A DNA stretch of 46,834 nt, from positions 1-46,834 of the forward strand of contig DASZDG010000127.1 of assembly GCA_035942255.1 (NCBI GenBank). The letters run 5' to 3'. Positions 1 through 8,288 of the stretch are shown here, piece by piece (positions within the stretch are counted from its first letter, which is position 1; each line of letters opens with the position of its first letter). Made by a program: the position numbers and the translations under genes. The notes under the pieces were generated by a model. The model saw only the letters and a list, made by a program, of their open reading frames with translations. It searched no databases and had not been told where the DNA came from. The stretch comes from JALZEG01 sp035942255. GTDB lineage: Bacteria; Actinomycetota; CADDZG01; WHSQ01.

Positions 1-1723
1 GGAAGTCGACGGTCTCCTCGTCGATGTCGCGGACGAGCTCCATCGAGAGCTTGGAGAGACGGCACTCGGTGTTGTGGCTGACGAACCCGTTGGTGATGAA
101 CGAGTGGTCGTCGGAATCGACGCGGATCGAATACACGGGCCGGACGCCGGCGGGCTCGACCGAGGCAACCCGGGCGTAGTAGTAGCGCCCGTCGACGAGG
201 GGCTCGACGACCTTCCGGACCTCGTCCAACGTGATCTTCGACAGGATGACGTCGCGGTCGCGCTCCCACCGCTCGATCCGGTCGACGTTGTGCTTGATGA
301 GCCACTCGCGGTCGCGCCAGGCCGTAGCGCCCTCGGCCCGCACGTACTCGGCGACGAAGGGGACGTGGTCGCCGGAGAGCGCCCTGCTCGTGACGGGAAT
401 CGTCGCCAGGTCGCGCACGAGCTTCGCCTGCTTCCTCCCGAGGAAACCGACGCGCGTGGCGAAGAGCCGCGCGTCGCGGCGATTCGTCACCACGACCTTG
501 ATCTCGCCTCGGCGCGAGAGCGACTGGCGCGCGACGATCCCGAACTCCAGGAGGAGCTTCTGCACGTCGCCGGCGAGCTCGGGGCTGCGGGTCGAGTAGC
601 AGACCTGGATCGTGTTCCGGCCGAGCAGGGCCGAGGACCCGTCGCCCTCGAACAGCGCCTGCAGGAACACTCGCTTGAAGGCGGGCGACGCCGTCCAGAC
701 GAACGAAGGGACGCGCTTCGCAGCGCTGCGATCGCCCATAAGCTCCCCGAGGGGGCTCGCGGCGAACGCGGACATGTCCTGGACGTCGAGCTCGTAGAGG
801 AGGCTCCCCGAACGGATGACGCGCTCGTAGACGTATCGGGGGCCGCCTACGACGGCGTCGAACGCGTCCACGACCGCGTCGAAGTACGCCTTGTCGATGT
901 TGTTGAACCCGGCACGCGTCTCCGAGGCGAAGCCCTCCGCGACCCAGGCGCCCGCGACAAGGGCCGTCGCCCTCTGGATGTCGTCCAGCACTCCGTCCTC
1001 CGTCGGCGCCCCACGGTGCAACACGACCGCGTCACCGGCACGGATCTCCGAAAGCAGCTTCCACAACAGCATCGGCACGCCGGCGACGGGGACGAGGCAG
1101 AGCACGGGATGGTTCGTCGTCCCCGTCAGCTCGAAACCCTCTGTCGTCCGCAGCCTCAGCGTCTCGTGGTCACCGCTGTGGAACAGCTTGGTCGCCCGGA
1201 CGGGATCTCCCGAGCGGTCGAGGACCTTCAGGTCGACGTCCGCTTCCGAATCGGGCGCGACGCTTGCGAGCTCGCAGATGCGACGGGTTCCGTTGGGTGT
1301 GCGGACGAGGGTGTCGCCGGTGACGCAGTATCTCATTGCGGCCGGTGCGTCGCCGTCTATCGAGCCGAAGTTGCCCTGGCCGTCGATCAGCAGGTTGCGC
1401 GTCGAGAAGTCCTGGGCCAGGCGCGCGAGCGCGTCGTAGATCGACTGGTCACCGTGCGGGTGGTACTTCTTCATCACGTCGCCGACGAGGGCCGCGCACT
1501 TGCGGAACGGTCGGTCGGGACGCAGCCCGGCCTCGAGGGCCGCGAAGAGAATCCGTCGGTGCACGGGCTTCAGGCCGTCACGGACGTCGGGCAGCGCGCG
1601 CGACACGATGACCGACATCGCGTACTCGAGGAAGGAGTACTGGACCTCCTCCTCGATGGTGATGTCGCTGATCGACGGGTCGTCGCCGCCGGGGAACCTG
1701 GGTTGCGTGGGGTCGTCAGCCAT
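1..1723 (-). CDS. gyrA: DNA gyrase subunit A, N-terminal part, interrupted by an intein (partial)
   Basis: Type IIA topoisomerase subunit that cuts and rejoins DNA during negative supercoiling, working with GyrB. The gene reads leftward and leaves the window still open, so only 574 codons are present. The ATG at 1723 follows an AAGAGG ribosome site, 15 bases after the gyrB stop. The N-extein (residues 1-132) shows the breakage-reunion start (MSVIVSRALPDVRDGLKP), the quinolone-pocket helix (HPHGDQSIYDAL) and ends at the catalytic Tyr in MRY (residue 132). The frame then enters an intein at Cys133, leaves it at Asn551, and resumes with Thr-Glu-Cys-Arg. Without the intein this reads the conserved RYTE around the active site. 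The position equivalent to E. coli Ser83 is Gln, while the Asp87 equivalent is kept. The C-extein beyond about 22 residues lies outside the window. Confidence 0.97.
   Translation of the reverse strand, partial: MADDPTQPRFPGGDDPSISDITIEEEVQYSFLEYAMSVIVSRALPDVRDGLKPVHRRILFAALEAGLRPDRPFRKCAALVGDVMKKYHPHGDQSIYDALARLAQDFSTRNLLIDGQGNFGSIDGDAPAAMRYCVTGDTLVRTPNGTRRICELASVAPDSEADVDLKVLDRSGDPVRATKLFHSGDHETLRLRTTEGFELTGTTNHPVLCLVPVAGVPMLLWKLLSEIRAGDAVVLHRGAPTEDGVLDDIQRATALVAGAWVAEGFASETRAGFNNIDKAYFDAVVDAFDAVVGGPRYVYERVIRSGSLLYELDVQDMSAFAASPLGELMGDRSAAKRVPSFVWTASPAFKRVFLQALFEGDGSSALLGRNTIQVCYSTRSPELAGDVQKLLLEFGIVARQSLSRRGEIKVVVTNRRDARLFATRVGFLGRKQAKLVRDLATIPVTSRALSGDHVPFVAEYVRAEGATAWRDREWLIKHNVDRIERWERDRDVILSKITLDEVRKVVEPLVDGRYYYARVASVEPAGVRPVYSIRVDSDDHSFITNGFVSHNTECRLSKLSMELVRDIDEETVDF
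71..1327 (-). other. GyrA intein with LAGLIDADG homing endonuclease (419 aa)
   Basis: Self-splicing protein element inside GyrA, directly after the active-site tyrosine; the same insertion point is used by mycobacterial GyrA inteins. I translated it codon by codon. Block A begins with the nucleophile Cys (CVTGDTLVRTPNG), block B has TTNHP, and the end is FITNGFVSHN followed by the +1 Thr. Between them is a homing endonuclease insert with both dodecapeptide motifs, LVAGAWVAEG (GyrA residues 255-264) and FLQALFEGDG (353-362), each keeping its acidic residue. At 419 aa it is close to the full-length M. leprae GyrA intein and about twice the endonuclease-free M. xenopi mini-intein. Splicing residues Cys1, His-Asn and +1 Thr are all present, so it should splice; endonuclease activity is an inference. 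Confidence 0.96.
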
Positions 1724-1738
1724 GAGCCTCTTGGGGTT

Positions 1739-3694
1739 CTAGATGTCTAGGAAACGCACGTCTTTGGCGTTCCGCTGGATGAATCCTTTACGGGCCTCGA
1801 CGTCCTCGCCCATCAGGGTCGAGAACATCTCCTCCGCCAGCGCCGCGTCCTCCATCGTCACGCGCAGGAGAGTGCGGCGCTCGGGATCGAGCGTCGTCTC
1901 CCACAGCTCCGACGGGTTCATCTCGCCGAGGCCCTTGAAGCGCGACGCCTCGATCTTCGACCCGTTGTTCGCGGCCTTGAACGCGTCGAGCTCCTCGTCG
2001 TTCTTGAAGTAGTGCACCTTGCCCTTGTAGGGCACGCGGTAGAGCGGGGGCTGCGCGACGTAGACGTAGCCGGCGTCGATCAGCTCGCGCATGTAGCGGA
2101 AGAAGAACGTGAGCAGCAGGCTCTTGATGTGCGCGCCGTCGACGTCCGCGTCGGCCATCGACACGATCTTGTGGTAGCGGCACTTCGTTATGTCGAACTC
2201 GTCGCCGATGCCGGTGCCGATCGCGGTGATGATCGCCTGGATCTCCTTGTTCTCGAGGATCTTGGCGAGCCGCGCCCTCTCGACGTTCAGGATCTTGCCG
2301 CGCAGCGGGAGGATCGCCTGGAACTCGCGCTGGCGCGCCTGCTTCGCGCTGCCCCCGGCCGAGTCACCCTCGACGATCAGCAGCTCGGCCTCGTCCGGGT
2401 TGCGCGTCTGGCAGTCCGCGAGCTTCCCCGGCAGCGTCGACGACTCGAGCAGCGACTTGCGCCGCACGAGGTCGCGCGCCTTACGTGCCTCCAGACGCGC
2501 TCGTTGCGCGGACACGGCCTTGTTGCAGATCGCGCGCGCCTCGGACGGGTGCTCCTCCATGAACTCGGCGAAGCGCTGGTTCATCGACGTCTCGACGAAC
2601 GAGCGGATCTCGGTGTTGCCGAGCTTCGTCTTCGTCTGGCCCTCGAACTGCGGCTCGCGCAGCTTGACCGAGATGATCGCGGTCAGGCCCTCGCGGCAGT
2701 CCTCGCCGGTGAACGCGTCGTCCTTCTCCTTGAGGATGCTCTTGTCGCGCGCGTACTTCGAGATCACGCGCGTCAACGCGCGGCGGAAGCCCTCTTCGTG
2801 CATCCCACCTTCGTGCGTGTTGATGTTGTTCGCGAACGTGAACACGGACTCGTTGAACGAGGTCGTCCACTGCATCGCGACCTCGACCTCGTGGCCTTCG
2901 GCCTTCGACTCGAAGTACACGACCCTCTTGTTGATCGCGTCCCGCGCCGAGTTCAGGTGCTTCACGAAGTCGACGATGCCGCCGGTGTACTTGAACGTCT
3001 CCTCGGCGGCCGGCTCGACGCGGCGATCGATCAGCCTGATCTCGAGCCCCCGGTTGAGGAACGCCATCTCGCGCAGTCGCTGCGCGAGCGTCTCGAGCTT
3101 GAACTCGCGCTCCTCCGTGAAGATCAGAGGGTCAGGCCAGAACGCGACCGTCGTGCCGGTCCGCTTCGCGGGCTTGACCTTCTTCAGCGGCGCGAGCGGA
3201 CGGCCGCGCTCGTACTCCTGGCGGTGCAGGAACCCGTCGCGCACGATCTCGAGCTCGAGCCGCTCGGAGAGCGCGTTGACTACCGAGACGCCGACGCCGT
3301 GGAGCCCTCCGGAGACCTGGTAGCCCTTGCCCTCGAACTTCCCGCCCGCGTGCAGGGTCGTCAGCACGACCTCGGCGGCGGGGATCTTCTTGCCGCCCTT
3401 GGCCTTGATCGGATCGACCGGGATGCCGCGCCCGTCGTCCGAGACGCGACAGCCGCCGTCGGCCAGCAGCTCGACGATGATCCGGTCGCAGTAGCCCGCC
3501 ATCGCTTCGTCGACGGCGTTGTCCACGACCTCGTACACGAGGTGGTGGAGGCCGCGGATCCCGGTCGACCCGATGTACATGCCGGGTCGCTTGCGGACGG
3601 GGTCGAGGCCCTCGAGGACCGTGATGTCCTGCCCGGTATAAGAGCCGTCGCGGCGCGGCTTCGCCGTCTCCGATGCGTTGTTGGGCACGCTCAT
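1739..3694 (-). CDS. gyrB: DNA gyrase subunit B
   Basis: ATPase subunit of gyrase, 651 aa, a normal length for the actinobacterial form. The N-terminal GHKL ATPase shows NAVDEAMAG, DDGRGIPVD and GLHGVGVSVVNALS. The C-terminal Toprim domain has the metal-binding Glu in VEGDSAGGSA and the acidic pair in MADADVDGAHI, and the protein ends in the usual GyrB tail (GEDVEARKGFIQRNA). The ATG at 3694 is preceded by AGAGGGAC. The gene is followed 15 bases later by gyrA, so the two are co-transcribed and made in equal amounts. No intein was seen in this subunit. Confidence 0.98.
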   Translation of the reverse strand: MSVPNNASETAKPRRDGSYTGQDITVLEGLDPVRKRPGMYIGSTGIRGLHHLVYEVVDNAVDEAMAGYCDRIIVELLADGGCRVSDDGRGIPVDPIKAKGGKKIPAAEVVLTTLHAGGKFEGKGYQVSGGLHGVGVSVVNALSERLELEIVRDGFLHRQEYERGRPLAPLKKVKPAKRTGTTVAFWPDPLIFTEEREFKLETLAQRLREMAFLNRGLEIRLIDRRVEPAAEETFKYTGGIVDFVKHLNSARDAINKRVVYFESKAEGHEVEVAMQWTTSFNESVFTFANNINTHEGGMHEEGFRRALTRVISKYARDKSILKEKDDAFTGEDCREGLTAIISVKLREPQFEGQTKTKLGNTEIRSFVETSMNQRFAEFMEEHPSEARAICNKAVSAQRARLEARKARDLVRRKSLLESSTLPGKLADCQTRNPDEAELLIVEGDSAGGSAKQARQREFQAILPLRGKILNVERARLAKILENKEIQAIITAIGTGIGDEFDITKCRYHKIVSMADADVDGAHIKSLLLTFFFRYMRELIDAGYVYVAQPPLYRVPYKGKVHYFKNDEELDAFKAANNGSKIEASRFKGLGEMNPSELWETTLDPERRTLLRVTMEDAALAEEMFSTLMGEDVEARKGFIQRNAKDVRFLDI

Positions 3695-3820
3695 GTCCCT
3701 CTATTCCAAGCGGTCGGACCGCAGCCGCATGTGACGGCCGCAACACCCTGGTGAAGCGCTCCTCACAGGCGTCTCAGGACGCGCCCGGGAGAGGGTCCGA
3801 GGGGTGGGTTCACAGGGTGA

Positions 3821-3829
3821 AATCTTACC
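3821..3829 (-). promoter_or_regulatory. possible extended -10 promoter of gyrBA
   Basis: The 172-base gap between dciA and gyrB contains, on the minus strand, TGGTAAGAT, an extended -10 type element, about 120 bases before the gyrB start. No good -35 is visible. It lies in a locally AT-richer stretch. Supercoiling-responsive gyrase promoters often have weak -35 boxes, but here that is only an inference. Confidence 0.3.
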
Positions 3830-3866
3830 ATCTACCAGGGGATTTAGAGGATTTCAGGCCCCTGCG

Positions 3867-4301
3867 TCAGGGCCGCTCGGAGCGCCTCTTCGCCCATGCC
3901 CGCCGCGCCCGCTCGAGGGCCTCCGCGGGGTCCGCCGGAGGCTCCCGCTGGGGCTCCTCCCCGGCCCCCTCGGGCGCGGCCGCGGGCACGTTCGCACGCG
4001 CCGGAGGCGGCCCCGTCCACACCCGGACCTCGGAGACGAGCGGCTCCCCCGTCGCGGCGTTCACGCGGCTGCGGATCTCGCCGGCGAGATAGCCGATCTC
4101 GGTCGCCCACGCGGGCGAGTCCGCGCGGATCCGCAGCACCCCCGCGCGCAACGAGGTCGGCTCGGCGTGGGCCGCGACGTCCGGCCCCACGACCTCCTTC
4201 CAGCGGGCCCAGACCCTCCCCGTCGCCTCGGGCGACGGGATCCCGAGGCGTTTGGTCGCGTCCGGGAGCAGGTCCTTCAGCGGCCGTGGGTCGTCTCTCA
4301 C
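3867..4301 (-). CDS. dciA: DciA-like DUF721 protein
   Basis: Small DUF721 protein (144 aa), the counterpart of mycobacterial Rv0004. DciA is the ancestral bacterial helicase operator that helps DnaB act at the origin. The conserved core is present: WARWKEVVGPDVAAHAEP, LRAGVLRIRADSPAWATEI and the following amphipathic helix to about residue 85. The C-terminal third is a low-complexity Pro/Ala/Arg tail. The GTG start at 4301 overlaps the recF stop by four bases (GTGA), which decides it over a longer reading frame that runs back into recF. It lies in the dnaN-recF-dciA cluster, upstream of gyrB. Confidence 0.9.
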   Translation of the reverse strand: MRDDPRPLKDLLPDATKRLGIPSPEATGRVWARWKEVVGPDVAAHAEPTSLRAGVLRIRADSPAWATEIGYLAGEIRSRVNAATGEPLVSEVRVWTGPPPARANVPAAAPEGAGEEPQREPPADPAEALERARRAWAKRRSERP

Positions 4302-5425
4302 CGGACCCGCACCTTCCCGCCCGCCACCTCGACCACGACGTCGGGCGCCAGCGCCTCGACGCCCTCCGGCTCGGCCGTCGACACGAGCGTCTGCCCGATC
4401 GACCGCACCGCGTCGGCGAGCCACGCGCGGCGCGACGGGTCGAGCTCCGAGAACACGTCGTCGAGCAGCAGGACCGGCTCCTCACCGAGGGCGTCCGACA
4501 GGAGGTCGTGCTCGCCGAGCTTCAGCGCGAGGGCACACGTCCGCTGGTCTCCCTGCGACGCGTACACGCGGGCGTCCTGCGGGGCCCCCGCGTCCCCGGA
4601 CTGGAGCAGTACCGTCACGTCGTCCCGCTGCGGGCCCACGAGGCTCACGCCCCGCTCGATCTCACGCGGCCGTGCCGACGCGATCGCGTCCCGGAGGCGC
4701 TCTTCGAGCCCCGCGGCCTCGGCGACGCCGTCCTCGCCGATCCAGGAGCTCGCGTACTCGAGCTCGAGCCGTCCGGCCCCCGCGACCTCCTCGTAGCGTT
4801 TCGCGGCAAGCGGCATCAGACCCGCCAGCGCCTCCAAGCGCGCCGCGGTCAGGGCCGAGCCGGCACGCGCGAGCGCCGCGTCCCACACGTCGAGCGTCTG
4901 CGCCACCGTCGACGAACCCCCGCGGGGAGCGGACTTCAGGAGCGCGTTGCGCTGCTTGAGCGTCCGCTCGAACTCGCGTCGCGGGCCGTCGCGCGCCGGG
5001 CGCAGCTTCACTACGAGCTCGTCGAGGAACCGGCGCCGCCCGTCCGGCGAGCCCTTGATCAGCGAGAGCTCGTCGGGGCCGAAGAACACGCTCACGCAGA
5101 CGTCGCCCAGAAGTCGCGGCTGGACCGGCGTCTTGTTGAGCAACGCACGCGTCCCCTTGCCGGGTCGCACCTCGAGGTCGATGCGCACCTCCCGGTCGCG
5201 CCGCACGGCAGCTGCGTGCAGCAGCGCGCGCTCGCACCCGTGTCGCACCAGCGCGGCATCGGCGGCCCGCGGCGAGCCGAACCCGCTGAGGCAATGGACG
5301 GCCTCGAGCAGGTTCGTCTTGCCCTGCGCGTTCAGCCCCACCACGAGGTTCAGCCCCCGCGACAGCTCGAGCGACTCGCGCTCGTAGTTCCGCCAGTCCT
5401 CGAGCGCCAGACCGTCTACCCGCAC
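4298..5425 (-). CDS. recF: RecF recombination mediator ATPase
   Basis: SMC/ABC-type ATPase of the RecFOR pathway, loading RecA at single-strand gaps; 375 aa, the usual length. The Walker A is GLNAQGKTN near the N terminus (family usually NGQGKTN), and the Walker B with signature is LLLDDVFSELD near the C terminus. It starts 7 bases after the dnaN stop and its own stop overlaps dciA, so dnaN-recF-dciA look translationally linked. Confidence 0.97.
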   Translation of the reverse strand: MRVDGLALEDWRNYERESLELSRGLNLVVGLNAQGKTNLLEAVHCLSGFGSPRAADAALVRHGCERALLHAAAVRRDREVRIDLEVRPGKGTRALLNKTPVQPRLLGDVCVSVFFGPDELSLIKGSPDGRRRFLDELVVKLRPARDGPRREFERTLKQRNALLKSAPRGGSSTVAQTLDVWDAALARAGSALTAARLEALAGLMPLAAKRYEEVAGAGRLELEYASSWIGEDGVAEAAGLEERLRDAIASARPREIERGVSLVGPQRDDVTVLLQSGDAGAPQDARVYASQGDQRTCALALKLGEHDLLSDALGEEPVLLLDDVFSELDPSRRAWLADAVRSIGQTLVSTAEPEGVEALAPDVVVEVAGGKVRVR

Positions 5426-5432
5426 ATGCCTC

Positions 5433-6575
5433 CTACGACAGCCGGACCGGCATCAGCAGATACGTGTAGTCCTCGTCGCTCTCTCCGCGCAGGATCGCGG
5501 GCTTCAGCCCGTCGGAGACCTCGACGACGATCTTGTCGGCCTGGATCGCCGACGCGCCGTCGTGGAGGAACTGAGGGTTGAACGCGATCACCAACGGCTC
5601 GCCCTGGTACTCGGCGTCGATGACCTCCTGGCCCTCGCCGACGTCGGGCGTGTGCGCCGAGACCTCGAGCTCGGCCCCCAGCTGGAGCTTCACCGGCAGG
5701 TTGTTCTGGGCGAGCAGACCGACGCGCTTCGTGACCTCGAGGAGCGCGTCCCGCTCGACCGTCAGCGCGTTCGGGTACCCCTGCGGGATCAACTGGCGGT
5801 AGTTCGGGAACTCGCCTTCGATGAACCGCGACCCGATCACCGACTCGCCGCCCCCGGAGCCCTCGCCCGCCGCGGGGATCGCGAACGCCACGAGGTTCTC
5901 CTTCACGGTCGCCCTCACCGAGCCGGAGCCGCCCTGGAGCGCCCGTGCGAGCTCGTGCAGAGCGCGTGCCGGCAGGATCACCTTGCGCAGCTCCGCGGGC
6001 CCCCCGTCGACCTTCAACGTGCGGACACCGAGGCGATACGAGTCCGTGGCGGCCAGGGTCAGGCTGCCTGACTCGATCTCCCAGAGCACACCCGTCAGCA
6101 CCTGGCGGCTCTCGTCGCCCGACGCGCTGCGGACGACCTGTGAAAGCGCGGTCGCGAGCAGCGCCGCGTCCACCTCGACCTCCACGCCTTCGGCCCCCGC
6201 GTCGTCGCGCGCTTCGATCGGCAGCGCGGGGTAGTCGTCCGGCGCCAGCGACTTCACACGGAAGTTCCCGCGGCCGGACCCGATCTCGACCTCGCCCTCG
6301 CCTCCCCCGACCGTGACCTGCCCGGACGACAGGCTCCTGCTCATCTCGCCGAACAGCCGGCCCGGAACGATCGTCTTCCCGGGCTCGTCGACGCCGGCCT
6401 TGAACGACGTCTCCATCGTGAGCTCGAGGTCCGTCGCGGCGACGGTCACGATCCCGTCCTCGATCGCGTCTATCCGGAGCCCCGACAAGACCGGCAACGT
6501 CGCGCGGTTCGAGATCGCACGAGACGCGAACTGCACGGCCTCGAGCAAGTCGTCACGCTCACACCTGAACTTCAT
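5433..6575 (-). CDS. dnaN: DNA polymerase III beta clamp
   Basis: Ring-shaped sliding clamp that tethers the replicative polymerase, 380 aa. It starts MKFRCERDDLLEAVQFASRA and ends YTYLLMPVRLS, as in other beta clamps. The ATG at 6575 is preferred over an in-frame ATG at 6596 because GGGAGGAG sits 5-6 bases before it and the extra seven residues are not conserved. The gap to dnaA (288 bases) holds part of the presumed origin and the promoter of this gene. Confidence 0.98.
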   Translation of the reverse strand: MKFRCERDDLLEAVQFASRAISNRATLPVLSGLRIDAIEDGIVTVAATDLELTMETSFKAGVDEPGKTIVPGRLFGEMSRSLSSGQVTVGGGEGEVEIGSGRGNFRVKSLAPDDYPALPIEARDDAGAEGVEVEVDAALLATALSQVVRSASGDESRQVLTGVLWEIESGSLTLAATDSYRLGVRTLKVDGGPAELRKVILPARALHELARALQGGSGSVRATVKENLVAFAIPAAGEGSGGGESVIGSRFIEGEFPNYRQLIPQGYPNALTVERDALLEVTKRVGLLAQNNLPVKLQLGAELEVSAHTPDVGEGQEVIDAEYQGEPLVIAFNPQFLHDGASAIQADKIVVEVSDGLKPAILRGESDEDYTYLLMPVRLS

Positions 6576-6872
6576 CGTGCTCCTCCCATCTGGCACCGCG
6601 CGATCGGAACCACCATAGAGAACTCATATGACAAGAAGCTGAGAAGAACGGTTTTCCGGTTTGGTGCTTTGGGTATTGATATAGATCTTTCAGTAGTCCG
6701 TACTAGGCCCTGTTGGCAGTGCGGATAAGCACCGTTCGTCCTGGTAAGAGCGGGTTTCGCGATGCGCGCGGCGTGTGCGGAGCGGGTCGAACAACGTGGA
6801 CCGAGGACGCGAAACCCTGGTAATGCGACTGCGGTTCCACATTCCGCGCAGCCCTCGCCGGCGTTATCCACG
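6576..6872. other. dnaA-dnaN spacer: AT-rich tract and DnaA boxes (oriC candidate, part 1)
   Basis: The spacer holds the most AT-rich stretch in the neighbourhood (about 6608-6705), a candidate unwinding element. It has two 8/9 matches to the DnaA box TTATCCACA: TTATCCACG at 6864-6872, overlapping the dnaA stop codon, and TTATCCGCA on the minus strand at 6720-6728. A weaker GGTTCCACA lies at 6833-6841. In Streptomyces and mycobacteria oriC lies between dnaA and dnaN, so this is the expected place, although the number of boxes is small. Confidence 0.55.
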
Positions 6873-8288
6873 AGCGGCCTGTTGGCGGATCCGCGTCGTG
6901 AGCTCTTCGACCTGCTGGTAGCAGCTCTGACGCTCTTTCATCTGCTGCCTGATCTTGTGCATGGCGTAGAGGACGGTCGAGTGGTCGCGGCCCCCGAAAC
7001 GCTCTCCGATCTTGGGAAGCGAGAGGTCCGTCAGCTCGCGGCAGAGGTACATCGCCATCTGGCGGGCGTTGACGAGAGGACGAGAGCGGCTGGAAGAGCA
7101 GATCTCCTCGGCCGTGACGTCGTAGTAGTCGGCGGCGACCGAGACGACGAGGTCCGAGGTCACGCGGGCCTCGCGGGTGTCGGGGAGGAGGGTCTGCAAC
7201 ACCTGCTGCGCGAGGTCGAGCGTCAGCTCGGAGCGGGTCAGCGACGCATAGGCCGCGACGCGGATCAGCGCGCCCTCGAGCTCGCGGATGTTCGTCTGGA
7301 TGCGGCTCGCGATGAACGACATGACCTCGTGCCCCACGACGAGGCGTTCGGTCTCGGCCTTCTTCTGGAGGATCGCGAGGCGCGTCTCGAGGTCGGGGGG
7401 CTGGATGTCGGTGATGAGGCCCCACTCGAAACGCGTGCGCAGCCGTTCCTCGAGCGTCGAGATCTTCTTCGGGGGCCGGTCCGACGTGATGACGATCTGG
7501 CTCTTGGGATGGAGCGCGTTGAACGTGTGGAAGAACTCCTCCTGCGTGCGTTCCTTGCCCTCGAGGAACTGGATGTCGTCGATGAGCAGTAGGTCGGCGA
7601 CGCGGTACCGGCGATGGAAGCTCGGGATGTTGCGCCGCTGCAGGGCGACGATGAAGTCGTTCATGAACTGCTCGGTCGACACGTACCTGACGACGGTGCC
7701 CGGGTGCCACTGCTGCGCGTACCTGCCGATCGCGTGGAGCAGGTGGGTCTTGCCGAGGCCGGCGCCGCCGTAGATGAACAGCGGGTTGTAGGCCTGCGCG
7801 GGGGCCTCCGCGACGGCCAGCGCGGCCGCGTGAGCGAACCGGTTCGAGGAGCCGATGACGAACGACTCGAACGTGTAGTTGGGATGGAAGACGTCGTCGG
7901 GGGCGCTTGGCTCGGCGTCGTCGGGAAGGGTGATGACCGCCGGGGGGGCCGAAGGCGTGTCCTCCCCCGCGTACGCCGCGTCGGCGAGTATCGCGACCTC
8001 CAGCGGGCGTCCGGCTGCCGTGGTGACCGCGGTCACGAGCGGCTCGAGGAAGCGGCCCTCGATCCAGTCCTTCGTGAAGTGGTTCGGGACGCCGAGCACG
8101 AGCGTGTCGCCGTCGAGCCCCACGGGAACCGTGTGTCCGAACCAGGCGGAGAAGTTGCTCTCCGACAGCGCGAGCTTGAGGTCCTGCGCAGCCCGCCCCC
8201 AGATCGCCACCGCCGGCGAGCCTTCGGCGGGATCCTCCCCGGTCGCGAGCGACGCAGACGACGCTTCACCGATCGTGCTGTTGCGCAT
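6864..8288 (-). CDS. dnaA: Chromosomal replication initiator DnaA
   Basis: Origin-binding AAA+ ATPase, 474 aa. Domain I is at residues 25-105 (WGRAAQDLKLALSESNFSAWF), followed by a short Pro-rich linker. The AAA+ core has Walker A GGAGLGKTHLL (around 174-184) and Walker B LLIDDIQFL. The C-terminal domain IV DNA-binding signature is LSLPKIGERFGGRDHSTV. The ATG at 8288 has GGGGAGGG upstream. DnaA-box-like sites lie on both sides, so autoregulation is likely. Confidence 0.98.
   Translation of the reverse strand: MRNSTIGEASSASLATGEDPAEGSPAVAIWGRAAQDLKLALSESNFSAWFGHTVPVGLDGDTLVLGVPNHFTKDWIEGRFLEPLVTAVTTAAGRPLEVAILADAAYAGEDTPSAPPAVITLPDDAEPSAPDDVFHPNYTFESFVIGSSNRFAHAAALAVAEAPAQAYNPLFIYGGAGLGKTHLLHAIGRYAQQWHPGTVVRYVSTEQFMNDFIVALQRRNIPSFHRRYRVADLLLIDDIQFLEGKERTQEEFFHTFNALHPKSQIVITSDRPPKKISTLEERLRTRFEWGLITDIQPPDLETRLAILQKKAETERLVVGHEVMSFIASRIQTNIRELEGALIRVAAYASLTRSELTLDLAQQVLQTLLPDTREARVTSDLVVSVAADYYDVTAEEICSSSRSRPLVNARQMAMYLCRELTDLSLPKIGERFGGRDHSTVLYAMHKIRQQMKERQSCYQQVEELTTRIRQQAARG

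Noticed and set aside
74..1750. 558-codon plus-strand open frame
   Set aside because: It is the antisense shadow of gyrA and its intein; the minus strand encodes clear gyrase and intein motifs.
2012..3754. 580-codon plus-strand open frame
   Set aside because: Antisense shadow of gyrB; composition (Asp/Arg/Leu/Val-rich, no motifs) is typical of reverse-strand frames in high-GC DNA.
5433..6596. dnaN start at 6596
   Set aside because: The GGGAGGAG ribosome site lies inside this extension, at correct spacing for the ATG at 6575.
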